DNA from: JAFGDH01 sp964441265
Lineage (GTDB): Archaea > Aenigmatarchaeota > Aenigmatarchaeia > QMZP01 > QMZT01
Assembly: GCA_964441265.1 (NCBI GenBank)
Contig: CAYYKJ010000001.1
Location: forward strand, 1 to 64,000
Length of the DNA stretch: 64,000 nt
Direction: 5' to 3'
Shown here piece by piece: positions 1 to 8,140 of the stretch. Made by a program: the position numbers and the translations under genes. The notes below the pieces were generated by a model, which was given only the letters and a program-made list of their open reading frames with translations, was not told where the DNA came from and did not search any database. The stretch's first letter is position 1. The number at the start of each line of letters is the position of its first letter.

Positions 1-68
1 TTAAATAATACCGCCGCATATTATTTCACAGAACTGTTTTTCACCGGGTAAATTTCAGGAGGGAAAAG

Positions 69-125
69 ATGCTCTGGGACGAAGAGGAAGACGACGACTG
101 GGGAGAAGACGAAGAATCAGAATGA
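69..125 (+). CDS. acidic micro-ORF of 18 residues
   Basis: The reading frame gives MLWDEEEDDDWGEDEESE, of which 12 residues are Asp or Glu. A strong Shine-Dalgarno sequence (AGGAGGG, 57-63) lies five bases before the ATG, and a hairpin with a T-run follows the stop directly, so the short frame has its own initiation and termination signals. I recognise no family. It could be a real acidic microprotein or the end of something beginning before the window; the frame is open back to about position 9 but has no other good start. A companion very basic micro-ORF occurs near 52.1 kb. Confidence 0.45.
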   Translation: MLWDEEEDDDWGEDEESE

Positions 126-136
126 ACCGGAAAAAC

Positions 137-175
137 GGGGACCTTTGAATCCCCTTCCCCTTTCTTATTTTTTTA
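137..175 (+). terminator. hairpin plus T-run terminator
   Basis: GGGGA (137-141) can pair with TCCCC (150-154) across an eight-base loop, followed by a pyrimidine stretch ending in seven T. It closes the micro-ORF transcript before the next gene. Confidence 0.5.
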
Positions 176-227
176 TGAAAATTCCCTTTAATAATCCAAT
201 TCCGGAAATTTCTATCAGAATGGTAAA

Positions 228-833
228 ATGGGCAGGACAAAAAACACAAAGGTCTCGGAAGCGGTCAGGATATTATACAGTTTCATAAACGAGGGTATGC
301 CTGAGAGGGGCAGTATAACGAATCCCAACACCGGCAGGAAGATAAGAACGGATTTGCACTTCGGGGCTGGAATCTCGGAGCGATCGCCTGATAAAATAGG
401 CATCACAAGATATATAGAAAATAAAGAACTGCCAGCAGGATTAAAATCAATATTCACATACCAGGAGAACCCCCTGAAAAACATAGAACTGAACCCGGGA
501 AACGTCCACGTTGTTTACAAAAACCCGATAGATGCGGACGAACTGGATTCGGTGATAGAGAGGGAAAAGCCGGGAGTGGAGCCAAGGAAGGAGAGCACCA
601 GACGGGAATATTACAAGGGAGGCGAAAAGATACTTCAGATGAACAAAATGTTGGTGAAGCTGATTTTCTTTCCCATGGAGGATGAACCATCCGGAAGGAC
701 GATATACACTCCCCACGAGGAAGCCCTCTGGATAGCGGACAAGATACACGGGGACGGGATATACCTGAAAGACGTAAAACCCTGGAAAACATATCTTGAC
801 AGAAACGGAGAAATCAGGAGCAAAAACCACTGA
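228..833 (+). CDS. hypothetical protein, 201 aa
   Basis: No family is recognised. The product is hydrophilic, with no signal peptide or membrane segment, and is rich in charged residues; the middle (about 115-140) is strongly Glu/Lys/Arg-rich. A TATA-like CTTTAATAAT at about 186-195 would start the mRNA some ten bases before the ATG. Another ATG eight bases upstream opens only a 22-codon frame. It is followed 42 bases later by the folate ligase gene, which has its own TATA element, so the two need not be one operon. Confidence 0.6.
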   Translation: MGRTKNTKVSEAVRILYSFINEGMPERGSITNPNTGRKIRTDLHFGAGISERSPDKIGITRYIENKELPAGLKSIFTYQENPLKNIELNPGNVHVVYKNPIDADELDSVIEREKPGVEPRKESTRREYYKGGEKILQMNKMLVKLIFFPMEDEPSGRTIYTPHEEALWIADKIHGDGIYLKDVKPWKTYLDRNGEIRSKNH

Positions 834-875
834 AAAACGGCAAAGCCATTTATTTCATTCCTACATATTCTTTCC

Positions 876-2123
876 ATGGACGATTACGAAAGGCTGATTG
901 GATACCTGTCCTCACTGGAGAAGGTGGGGACGCACCTCGGCCTCGACGGGATGAAAAGGATATCGGAATCCCTCGGAAGCCCGCAGGACAGCTACATGGT
1001 GATACACGTGGCCGGGACCAACGGCAAGGGGAGCGTCTGCGCCATCCTCTCCTCGGTGCTCCGGGAATGCGGATACAGGGTAGGGATGTACACCTCGCCC
1101 TACCTGGTGGATGTCAGGGAGAAGATAATGGTCGACGGGGAGAAGATATCCAGGGAAGAAATGGTCAGGTATTCGGAGATCATCAAGAGCGAGTACGCGG
1201 GGCTGACCTATTTCGAGTTCCTCACGGCAGTCGCCTTTCTCTACTTCAGGGACAGGGGAGTTGATTTCGCAGTGGTGGAGGTGGGGCTGGGAGGGCGTCT
1301 CGACGCCACCAACATAGTCAAGCCCGTAGTATCGGTCATCACCAACATAGGGATGGAGCACACGAATTTCCTGGGCAACGATCTCAGGGGGATAGCCAGG
1401 GAGAAGGCCGGGATAATAAAGCCGGGAATCCCGGTAGTGACCGGATCAAAGGGGGAGGCGCTGGAGGAGATAACCGGAAAGGCCAGGAAGAGCAGGTCCA
1501 GGCTGATCAGGGCAAAGGACAGTATAAGAGTCATAAGCTCTGATCTGGACTCACAGAAAATCGATCACAGCGGGACGGAAGTGGAATTTCCCCTTCTGGG
1601 AGGGTTCCAGATAGAGAACCTGAACACCGCCATGGAGACGATCAGGGTCCTGAGATCCATGGGCGCGGATATTCCGGTAGAAAAAATAAAGGCGGGGCTG
1701 GAAAAGACCAGATGGCCCGGGAGGGCCGAGATCGCCGGCATGGGTCCCATGGTCATATTCGACGGCGCGCACAACCCCGATGGTGTCAGGGCGCTGGTGG
1801 AATTCGTGAGGGGCCTGAAGTTCAGAAAGATGATTCTCCTGATGGGCATCTCCAGCGACAAGGACAGGGAAGGGATGACCGAAGGGCTCTTCCCCATGGC
1901 TGACAAGATAATACTCACGGAATCCAGCTACAGGGCGATGAGCCCGGAAAAAATAGCGAAGAAAGGCTGCATAATAGAAAAGGATCCGGGGAAGGCCATG
2001 GAAAGGGCTGAAAAGCTCGCGGGAAAGAAAGACCTCATTCTGGCGACCGGATCCCTGTACCTGATAGGCGATCTGAAAAGAAAACTCTCCGCCCGGAAAA
2101 AAATCACGGCAAATGAGAAATGA
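876..2123 (+). CDS. folC: folylpolyglutamate/dihydrofolate synthase (FolC, Mur-ligase fold)
   Basis: ATP-dependent ligase that adds glutamate to a folate-type pterin in the cytoplasm. The ATP loop GTNGKGS is at 47-53, VEVGLGGRLDATN at 134-146, EHTNFLG at 161-167 and EKAGIIKPG at 176-184, followed by the C-terminal FDGAHNPDG motif, all hallmarks of FolC. The 415-residue length is normal. A TATA element (CATTTATTTC, about 846-855) sits 25 bases before the ATG, suggesting a leaderless transcript. The 3' end overlaps the convergent kinase gene by 20 bp. In archaea the exact substrate (folate, or a methanopterin-related cofactor side chain) is not settled by sequence. Confidence 0.93.
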   Translation: MDDYERLIGYLSSLEKVGTHLGLDGMKRISESLGSPQDSYMVIHVAGTNGKGSVCAILSSVLRECGYRVGMYTSPYLVDVREKIMVDGEKISREEMVRYSEIIKSEYAGLTYFEFLTAVAFLYFRDRGVDFAVVEVGLGGRLDATNIVKPVVSVITNIGMEHTNFLGNDLRGIAREKAGIIKPGIPVVTGSKGEALEEITGKARKSRSRLIRAKDSIRVISSDLDSQKIDHSGTEVEFPLLGGFQIENLNTAMETIRVLRSMGADIPVEKIKAGLEKTRWPGRAEIAGMGPMVIFDGAHNPDGVRALVEFVRGLKFRKMILLMGISSDKDREGMTEGLFPMADKIILTESSYRAMSPEKIAKKGCIIEKDPGKAMERAEKLAGKKDLILATGSLYLIGDLKRKLSARKKITANEK

Positions 2124-2574
2124 TCTCTCTGACCGTTTCCTCTTCACTCTTACCGTCCGTGCCGATGACCGTTCCGGCGTCGAACTCATTCACCAGCCTG
2201 TGGACGTCCCTGACGCTCTTCTCGCTTATGTCCGATTCCCTCTCTTTATGTCGCTCCAGGCACCTTTCCAGGGAGGCCCTGAGGGTGAAAACGAAGTGCC
2301 TGAACCGTAAATTTCTTGACAGATGGTCGAGCTGGGACCTGTGGTAGAACACACCGTCAAAGATAACGATTCGTCCCCTTTCCAGGCTCCCTTTCGCTTC
2401 GGGTATCGCCAACTCGTTCGACCTTATCCTGTCCTCCTCGGAAAATCCTATCCCGTGCTCGTCCCTTATCTCGTCGAATGATACGTAAAGTGCGTTGAGT
2501 TTCCCGGCCAGCTTTTTCGATATGGTTGTCTTGCCCCCGGCGGCCGGCCCTCTTATGACTATGTAATAAACCAT
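2104..2574 (-). CDS. AAA-type P-loop nucleotide/small-molecule kinase
   Basis: The 156-residue protein begins with a Walker A loop GPAAGGKTT (residues 9-17), then a DE motif (SFDEIRDE) and an IVIFDGVF strand that looks like Walker B. The arrangement matches the small zeta-toxin/adenylylsulfate-kinase-like group of P-loop kinases. The substrate is unknown. The gene is convergent with folC and overlaps its end by 20 bp. The ATG follows the short spacer after the transporter gene read on the same strand, so the two may be cotranscribed. Confidence 0.75.
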   Translation of the reverse strand: MVYYIVIRGPAAGGKTTISKKLAGKLNALYVSFDEIRDEHGIGFSEEDRIRSNELAIPEAKGSLERGRIVIFDGVFYHRSQLDHLSRNLRFRHFVFTLRASLERCLERHKERESDISEKSVRDVHRLVNEFDAGTVIGTDGKSEEETVREIISHLP

Positions 2575-2604
2575 ACTCTTTCTTAAGCAAACAAAATATA
2601 AATC

Positions 2605-3246
2605 CTATTTTCCGGACCTTCTCAGCCACCTGACACCCAGGTAGCACACGGGGGTGTCGAACAGGGCGACCGCCACCTTCAGTATCCAGTAGGGGATTAT
2701 CAGCGCGAACACGAAATCAACGGTGAATTTCGGTGTGACCATGTAGAAGGCGATGAACATGAATATGGTGGTGTCAAGGAACTGGGAGACGATGGTGGAG
2801 GCGTTGTTCCTGAACCAGAGGAATCTCCCTTTCGTTTTTTTCTTCCAGAAATCGAAGGCAATTATGTCGTGATACTGGGATATCAGGAATCCCACGATGC
2901 TCCCGGCCATTATCCTCAGGGAGGGCGCGAAAACCTTGAGGTACTCGGGGTTCAGGTCATACCTGGAGGCTGGGGGCAGGGCTATTGAGAGAAGCGTGAA
3001 AAGTGTCACCAGTACGAGGGAGAAGAACCCCGCCATCACGAACTGCTTTGTCTTTTTCCGGCCGTGGACCTCCTCGATCATGTCGGTGATCAGGAAGGTC
3101 AGGGGATACATGAATATCCCCACCGAAGCGGAGATTACCCAGAAGGAGAATATCTTGGTCCCCAGCAGGTTGCCGCAGATTATCGCCGCGACGAAGAGTC
3201 CCAGAAGAAGGGAGGTCTTCTCTTCCATGCTGAGCTTGAAATTCAT
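2605..3246 (-). CDS. yhhQ: queuosine-precursor-type transporter, VUT/YhhQ family
   Basis: Integral membrane protein of 213 residues with about six hydrophobic segments. The segments GNLLGTKIF, TFLITDMIEEVHGRKKTKQ and the C-terminal DTPVCYLGVRWL match the VUT (DUF165) family, which imports 7-deazaguanine precursors of modified tRNA bases. In archaea the cargo would be a precursor of archaeosine, or of another deazapurine; this is inference. No other archaeosine gene is visible in the window. The gene lies 30 bp upstream of the P-loop kinase on the same strand. Confidence 0.85.
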   Translation of the reverse strand: MNFKLSMEEKTSLLLGLFVAAIICGNLLGTKIFSFWVISASVGIFMYPLTFLITDMIEEVHGRKKTKQFVMAGFFSLVLVTLFTLLSIALPPASRYDLNPEYLKVFAPSLRIMAGSIVGFLISQYHDIIAFDFWKKKTKGRFLWFRNNASTIVSQFLDTTIFMFIAFYMVTPKFTVDFVFALIIPYWILKVAVALFDTPVCYLGVRWLRRSGK

Positions 3247-3281
3247 GTTACTGACTTTTTGCAGAAATGGATATTAAAAGA

Positions 3282-3572
3282 TTACTCCATGTCCTCATAT
3301 TTTCTGAGCTGCATGGTCTCCCTGAACACGTCCACCGCGAAAAGGATGCTGAGGAGGAACCACATGAACATCCCCCAGAGGAAGAGCATCTCGGAATAGG
3401 CCAGGAGCATGCTGTAAGGTATGGTGACCAGGAGGGACGCGTTAAGGAGGAATACGACTATGAGCCCTCCGCCGAGGAACCTCCTGTGGCTTATGTAAAT
3501 GTAGCCGGTCCCCCACAAAATGAAATTCAGGAATGCCGCCACCAGTGGATTCCTCCGATGCTTCATCTCCAT
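3282..3572 (-). CDS. small membrane protein, TM2-like
   Basis: The 96-residue product starts MEMKHRRNPLVAAFLNFILW and has three hydrophobic stretches, ending in a charged tail. A polar N-terminus followed by a Gly-Thr-Gly-Tyr hairpin between helices resembles TM2/DUF-type small archaeal membrane proteins. No catalytic residues are visible and no function can be assigned. It is divergent from the MC1 gene, sharing the intergenic region that holds the MC1 promoter. Confidence 0.65.
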   Translation of the reverse strand: MEMKHRRNPLVAAFLNFILWGTGYIYISHRRFLGGGLIVVFLLNASLLVTIPYSMLLAYSEMLFLWGMFMWFLLSILFAVDVFRETMQLRKYEDME

Positions 3573-3640
3573 GATTATTAATCCCAGGTGTTTCTTAAAA
3601 ACGTTAAAATAACCCCTGATTACGTCGATATATAGCGAAA

Positions 3641-3732
3641 TCTTTATAAACCCTTTGGTTATCTTTTACATATAATCGGGCAACAGCCCCGATATTTCAG
3701 CAAACAACCTTCAAAAAAACAGGAGGGATTAA
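3641..3732 (+). promoter_or_regulatory. MC1 promoter, 5'UTR hairpin and strong ribosome site
   Basis: TCTTTATAAA (3641-3650) is a good archaeal TATA box, placing the transcript start near 3674. The first bases then form a hairpin: ATCGGG (3675-3680) with CCCGAT (3688-3693). An AGGAGGGA ribosome site (3721-3728) ends four bases before the ATG. A structured leader of about 55 nt is unlike the mostly leaderless genes around it and is suited to high-level or autoregulated expression. Confidence 0.65.
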
Positions 3733-4032
3733 ATGGCTAGAAAAAAGAGCGCTAAAAAGAAATACTATGTTCTGAAGAAGGGAAACAAGACAGCTGTTTT
3801 CACGGGAAGATCCCCCAGGCAGGCAGCTCTCAAGGCAGCCGCAAGGGGATACAAGGACATAAAGCTCAGGGAAAGAGGAAGAAGGAACAAGGACAAGACA
3901 TACACAATACACGTCTTCAAGGGAAACGTGAAGAAAGTGGACGCACCGTCGAACAGGCCGTCCTGGCTTCCCTCGAAGATAAAGAAAGCAATGGTTTCGA
4001 AGAAAGGAATCGAAAAGGTCAAGAAGTTGTAG
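3733..4032 (+). CDS. archaeal chromatin protein MC1
   Basis: Small basic DNA-binding protein that bends and compacts DNA. The core KGNKTAVFTGRSPRQAALKA, then LRERG, VHVFKG-type strand (here IHVFKGNVKKVDAP), and RPSWLPSKIKK match MC1, as does the length of 99 residues (MC1 is usually about 93). An added Lys-rich N-terminus precedes the fold. It is a single-gene unit with its own strong promoter, leader hairpin, ribosome site and terminator, consistent with an abundant protein. No histone gene is seen in the window, so MC1 may be a main nucleoid protein, which is inference. Confidence 0.93.
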   Translation: MARKKSAKKKYYVLKKGNKTAVFTGRSPRQAALKAAARGYKDIKLRERGRRNKDKTYTIHVFKGNVKKVDAPSNRPSWLPSKIKKAMVSKKGIEKVKKL

Positions 4033-4037
4033 GCTTG

Positions 4038-4070
4038 GGAACATTATTTTTGGTTCCTTCTTTTTTTGTT
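4038..4070 (+). terminator. MC1 terminator
   Basis: GGAAC (4038-4042) pairs with GTTCC (4053-4057) across a T-rich loop and is followed by a long T-run. The end of the T-run runs into the TATA-like AATTTATA of the next gene. Confidence 0.6.
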
Positions 4071-4102
4071 TTTAATTTATACCAATTCAGACCAGTATCA
4101 AT

Positions 4103-4609
4103 ATGGACCTCCTCAACATCACATCCCAGTTCATTACCTTCTCCAACCAGGCTGCGGCGAATTTCGGCTACCCGGGCATATTCCTGATCTCCCTGCTGGG
4201 CTCGGCCACGATACTTTTCCCCACCCCGGCTCTTGCGGTGGTCTTCGCCTTCGGGGGCGTTCTGAACCCCTGGCTGGTGGGCATAGCCGCCGGACTGGGA
4301 GCAGCGGTCGGGGAACTGATAGGTTATGCACTGGGATACGGCGGCAGGGAGGCCCTCAAGGGCAAATACCGGGATGAGATCGCCCGCACCAAGCGGTGGA
4401 TGGAGAAGCACGGCGCATTCCTGATCATAATCGTTTTCGCCCTAACCCCCCTCCCGGACGACGTGATAGGGATAATAGGGGGGATGATAAAATACGACCT
4501 GAAGAAATTCTTCCTCGCTTCTCTCATAGGAAAAGTAATAATGCACCTGATAGTGGCTTTCGCCGGCTGCATGAGCATATCTTGGATTGCCGGGATTTTC
4601 GGATGGTAG
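4103..4609 (+). CDS. DedA/VTT-family membrane protein
   Basis: The 168-residue integral membrane protein has the DedA layout: a re-entrant segment with Gly/Pro-rich PTPALAVVFAFGG, the GELIGYALGYGGRE helix, and the FALTPLPDDVIGIIGG motif with the acidic pair expected in DedA members (residues about 120-135). DedA proteins act as lipid scramblases or proton-coupled transporters; the cargo here is unknown. The start is leaderless, with a TATA-like AATTTATA about 25 bases before the ATG, partly inside the MC1 terminator. Confidence 0.82.
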   Translation: MDLLNITSQFITFSNQAAANFGYPGIFLISLLGSATILFPTPALAVVFAFGGVLNPWLVGIAAGLGAAVGELIGYALGYGGREALKGKYRDEIARTKRWMEKHGAFLIIIVFALTPLPDDVIGIIGGMIKYDLKKFFLASLIGKVIMHLIVAFAGCMSISWIAGIFGW

Positions 4610-4646
4610 AAGACCCAATTTAAGCAGAGCGGACGAATATTAAAGC

Positions 4647-5378
4647 ATGGAAAGGTTTTACATAAGGCTCTATTATCTCAAGATACTTCATTACCTCTTT
4701 TTCTCCTTCGCCGTCCTTTCCATGTCGCTTGCGGTGATACTTTCGGGAATATATGTATTCAGCTCGAATTCCATGATATTCCTCAGCCTCGTCTACGTCT
4801 CCAGCAGCCTCTACGTGGCCAGGATGTTCATGAAGCACTACAAGGAAAACATAGACCTGAAGAAGGAACTCAGTGAAATGACAATAAAATATTTCCTCAT
4901 TTCGGTCTACATCATAGGAATGGTGATCGTTCTGATGAACGCATTTCCCTTCGCCGTCGATGTCGTCTACTCCTTCATATACGTAAACTATTACCTGTTC
5001 TTCGTGCTCCTCATAGGGTTCTTGCTGGGGAGATTCAAGGTGATCTCCATGCTATTCGAGGTCTATTCTGACGTGGTTCTCAGAAGGGGCAAATCGATCG
5101 CTCTGGAGTATTCCCGTATTGAGGAGGTCCACAAATACGAGATAGGTTCTGATATAGTGATAGACAAGATACTGGAGGAAATATGGAGCAACAGGGAATA
5201 TCCCCTGGATTACGTGAGAGATCTGGAGAAGCAGATACTCAGGGCGAAAATGGAGCAGATAGACGAGTCGATAGCCGCTTTTTCTGCCAAGAACATGACC
5301 GGCCTGGTGGACCAGCTGGAAAAGGAGAGGAAAAAGACAGAGGACAAATACAAGAAGGTTCTGGAAAAGAAGGACTAA
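4647..5378 (+). CDS. membrane protein with cytoplasmic coiled-coil tail
   Basis: No known family is recognised. Residues 1-145 hold about five hydrophobic segments in two groups; from about 150 the protein is charged and ends in a likely coiled coil (about 185-243, Glu/Lys/Gln-rich). A TATA element AATTTAAGC (about 4617-4625) lies 25 bases before the ATG. The 3' end overlaps the convergent resolvase-like gene by four bases. A sensor or membrane scaffold is possible, but nothing in the sequence decides. Confidence 0.65.
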   Translation: MERFYIRLYYLKILHYLFFSFAVLSMSLAVILSGIYVFSSNSMIFLSLVYVSSSLYVARMFMKHYKENIDLKKELSEMTIKYFLISVYIIGMVIVLMNAFPFAVDVVYSFIYVNYYLFFVLLIGFLLGRFKVISMLFEVYSDVVLRRGKSIALEYSRIEEVHKYEIGSDIVIDKILEEIWSNREYPLDYVRDLEKQILRAKMEQIDESIAAFSAKNMTGLVDQLEKERKKTEDKYKKVLEKKD

Positions 5379-5734
5379 TCCTTTTCTTCCTTCTCTTTCC
5401 ACATTTTCACCAGATCAACGAAGTCGTCGAACCTGACCACAACGAACGGGTCGGTTCTGGTGAAATTGAAGATCAGAAAATTCAGCTCCCTGTTGTTCAG
5501 CTCCAGTATCTCCTTCTCCGGGAAGGACACGTACTTCTTGGCCTTGGTGGTCTTGGCCTTGCCGAAAAATTTCTCCTCCACTATTATGTCCGCGTTGGGT
5601 ATGTCCGTGATGGGCTGGCCGACGGCGGGCTGCCTTCCGGAGAGGGCGACCCTCCTGCTGTTTATGCCGTGCTTGGCCAGCTTGTCCACTACATGATACT
5701 CGAATCTTCTTCCCCGGGCATAGCATTTGACCAT
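5375..5734 (-). CDS. PD-(D/E)XK nuclease, Hjc-like Holliday junction resolvase
   Basis: The 119-residue protein begins MVKCYARGRRFEYHVVDKL, matching the basic start and first catalytic Glu of archaeal Hjc. A segment ADIIVEEKFF then supplies the Asp and the E-x-K pair of the PD-(D/E)XK site. The rest, ending RTDPFVVVRFDDFVDLVK, fits the final strand and helix. The expected action is cutting four-way DNA junctions, but other small archaeal nucleases share the fold. An ATG at 5734 was preferred because the upstream part of the frame only runs antisense to the next gene. Convergent, with a four-base overlap with the preceding gene. Confidence 0.7.
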   Translation of the reverse strand: MVKCYARGRRFEYHVVDKLAKHGINSRRVALSGRQPAVGQPITDIPNADIIVEEKFFGKAKTTKAKKYVSFPEKEILELNNRELNFLIFNFTRTDPFVVVRFDDFVDLVKMWKEKEEKD

Positions 5735-5833
5735 GATGATAATATGACCGGCAACATTAATAAGATTCAGGCCGTCAGGACGAACCGAACGGCGGGAGCG
5801 AAACCGTTTAAATAACCAACACAAAAGAGTATT

Positions 5834-6961
5834 ATGAAGGTTTATCTCGACCACGCGACTTCCGCTCCGGTGGACCGGCAAGTGGTGAAGGCGATGAAGG
5901 TTTATTTTTCCAGAAACTTCGGAAGCCCGTCCTCCTCCCATTACATGGGCAGGGAGGCCGCCAGGGCCGTGGAATGGGCCAGAGGAGTGGTGGCCAAGAG
6001 CATAAACGCGAAGCCCGAGGAGATATTTTTCACTTCGGGGGGGACCGAATCCGACAACCTCGCCATATGCGGCTCTGCCAGGGCCAACAGGCATCTAGGG
6101 AACCACATAATAACGTCCAAGATAGAGCACCCTTCCGTGCTGAACACGTGCTATTCCCTGGGTCAGGAGGGATTCGACGTGAGCTTTCTGGACGTCGACA
6201 AGAATGGGTTCCTTAATCCCGATGATCTGGAGAAGAACATAACCAAAAAAACCATACTGGTCACCGTCCAGCATGCAAACGCAGAGATAGGGACCATACA
6301 GGACATAAAGAAAATAGGAAAAATCTGCAGGAAGCACAGGATATTCTTACACACCGATGCGGCCCAAAGCTTCACGAAGGTTCCCATAGACGTGGGGAAG
6401 ATGAACGTCGACATAATGTCCCTCTCCGCGAACAAGATATACGGACCCAAGGGAATAGGGGCCATATACGTAAGGAAGGGGGTAAAGATAAAGGAGCAGA
6501 TAAAGGGAGGCCCTGAGGAATCCGGTCTCAGAGCCGGCACCCAGAACGTCCCGGGAATAGTCGGATTCGCCAAGGCGGTGGAGGTGGCCAAGAAGGACGA
6601 TGTAAGCAGGATGAAATACCTGAGGGACGTTATCATGAATGATCTTTTGGGCATAAAGGACACCAAGCTGAACGGGCCCATGGGATCCAAGAGGCTCTGC
6701 GACAACCTGAACGTATGCTTCAACGATGTGAAGGCAGAGAGCCTGGTGAGCTATCTCGACACCAAAGGGGTCATGGTCTCGTCCGACCTGCCCGGGAAGC
6801 AAGGCTCCTTCAACGCACTCTCCTCCATAGGGATGGAGGAGGAAGAGATACAGGAGTCCGTGAGGTTCACCGTAGGAAAGGGGAACACACGGAAGGAAAT
6901 AGATTATGCCATAAAGGTCATTAAGGAACTCATCAAATATCTCAGGAAGGTCGAACAATGA
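5834..6961 (+). CDS. cysteine desulfurase (NifS/IscS) homologue lacking the catalytic cysteine
   Basis: A 375-residue fold-type I PLP enzyme of class V. The PLP lysine is K201 in SANKIYGPKG, Asp175 in HTDAAQS and His99 in IEHPSV are present, as is TSGGTESDN (67-75). In active NifS/IscS a loop near residue 320-330 carries the nucleophilic Cys (GSAC); here that stretch reads VSSDLPGKQGSFNALSSIG and holds no cysteine. The usual His before the PLP lysine is Asn. It may therefore not be a desulfurase but a related lyase or transaminase-like enzyme. It is followed 13 bases later by alaX and probably cotranscribed. TATA-like GTTTAAATAA lies about 25 bases before the ATG. Confidence 0.82.
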   Translation: MKVYLDHATSAPVDRQVVKAMKVYFSRNFGSPSSSHYMGREAARAVEWARGVVAKSINAKPEEIFFTSGGTESDNLAICGSARANRHLGNHIITSKIEHPSVLNTCYSLGQEGFDVSFLDVDKNGFLNPDDLEKNITKKTILVTVQHANAEIGTIQDIKKIGKICRKHRIFLHTDAAQSFTKVPIDVGKMNVDIMSLSANKIYGPKGIGAIYVRKGVKIKEQIKGGPEESGLRAGTQNVPGIVGFAKAVEVAKKDDVSRMKYLRDVIMNDLLGIKDTKLNGPMGSKRLCDNLNVCFNDVKAESLVSYLDTKGVMVSSDLPGKQGSFNALSSIGMEEEEIQESVRFTVGKGNTRKEIDYAIKVIKELIKYLRKVEQ

Positions 6962-6974
6962 GGAGGTTATCCGT

Positions 6975-7703
6975 ATGACGGAAGCATTGTACATGAATGA
7001 CTCCTATCTGAAGGAGTTCGAAGCCAAAGTGGTCAACGTCTCCGGGGACGGGGAAAAGGAAGGAAAATTCATAGTAATGGACCGGACGGCTTTCTATCCG
7101 AAATCCGGCGGTCAGCCCTGGGACGAGGGCACCATCACGAGGGAGGACGGCACCGAATTCAGGGTGGTCTTCGCCGGCAAGTTCGGAGGGGACATATCCC
7201 ACGAGGTGGACAGGGCCGGCCTGAAAGAGGGCGACAAGGTCAGGTGCGCCATAGACTGGGACCGGAGGCACCGGCTCATGAGGATGCACACGGCTGCGCA
7301 CATAATCAGCGCCATACTTTACAACAAGACCGGCGCCCTCATAACCGGAAACCAGCTGGGACTCGAAAAGAGCAGGATAGATTTCTCCCTGGAGGACTTC
7401 GACAGGGATAAGCTGAAGGAATACATAGAGTATTCCAACAGTATCGTGGAAAAGGGGACGAAGGTCAGGGTCTCCCGGATGAAGAGGGAGGATGTGGAAA
7501 AGGATCCGGAGCTGGTCAAGCTGGCCAAAGGATTGCCTCCCGGGATCAGGACCCTGAGGATGGTCGAGATCGTGGGCCTGGACAAGCAGCCCGACGGGGG
7601 TACCCACGTGAAATCCACCAAAGAGGTGGGGAAAATCGAGTTCCTGAAGGCGGAAAACAAGGGGAAGAAGAACCGAAGGCTGTATTTCACCCTGAAGGAT
7701 TAG
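6975..7703 (+). CDS. alaX: alanyl-tRNA editing protein AlaX
   Basis: Free-standing editing factor that removes Ser or Gly from mischarged tRNA-Ala. The zinc motif HTAAH is at 105-109. The second half-site reads QPDGGTHVKST, so His211 is present but the residue in the usual Cys position is Asp207. The N-terminal AlaRS-like beta domain contains TAFYPKSGGQPWDEG (39-53). At 242 residues it fits the medium class. A good ribosome site, AGGAGGT (6961-6967), overlaps the end of the PLP-enzyme gene, which indicates translation coupling in one operon. Confidence 0.88.
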   Translation: MTEALYMNDSYLKEFEAKVVNVSGDGEKEGKFIVMDRTAFYPKSGGQPWDEGTITREDGTEFRVVFAGKFGGDISHEVDRAGLKEGDKVRCAIDWDRRHRLMRMHTAAHIISAILYNKTGALITGNQLGLEKSRIDFSLEDFDRDKLKEYIEYSNSIVEKGTKVRVSRMKREDVEKDPELVKLAKGLPPGIRTLRMVEIVGLDKQPDGGTHVKSTKEVGKIEFLKAENKGKKNRRLYFTLKD

Positions 7704-7711
7704 GCATTCTG

Positions 7712-8119
7712 ATGAAAAGAAAGATCATCGCGGCAGACGCGGTAATAATCAGGAAGGGAAGGGTCCTGCTCGAGAAGAGGGACAGTTCCCCTTTCAGGGG
7801 AAAATGGTGCCTTCCGGGCGGGCAGCTGGAAGAGGACGAGACCATCGAAGAGACCTGCGTAAGGGAGGTCCGGGAGGAGACCGGTATGGAGGTGAAGATC
7901 AGCAAAACCTTCGGGGTGTATTCAACCCCCGGAAGGGACCCCAGGGGAATATCCATGAGCGCCGTCTTCCTCTGCAAAGTCATCGGAGGGGAGCTTTCCG
8001 CCTCGAAGGAGTCCTCCGATCTCAAATGGTTCTCAAAAGAGCAGGCGGGGAAGCTGGACTTCGCCTTCGATCACAGGAAGATACTGGAGGACGTGGGGTT
8101 CCTGCGAACCAATATATAA
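7712..8119 (+). CDS. Nudix hydrolase
   Basis: The 135-residue protein has a complete Nudix box from G37 to about residue 59 (G-x5-E-x7-REVREETG), so it should bind Mg2+ and cleave a nucleoside diphosphate-linked substrate. The size and LPGGQLEEDE start resemble ADP-ribose or oxidised-nucleotide hydrolases; the substrate cannot be fixed. It begins eight bases after alaX and is likely the third gene of the operon that starts at the PLP enzyme. Confidence 0.88.
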   Translation: MKRKIIAADAVIIRKGRVLLEKRDSSPFRGKWCLPGGQLEEDETIEETCVREVREETGMEVKISKTFGVYSTPGRDPRGISMSAVFLCKVIGGELSASKESSDLKWFSKEQAGKLDFAFDHRKILEDVGFLRTNI

Positions 8120-8140
8120 CCAAATATCAATACTAATTCC

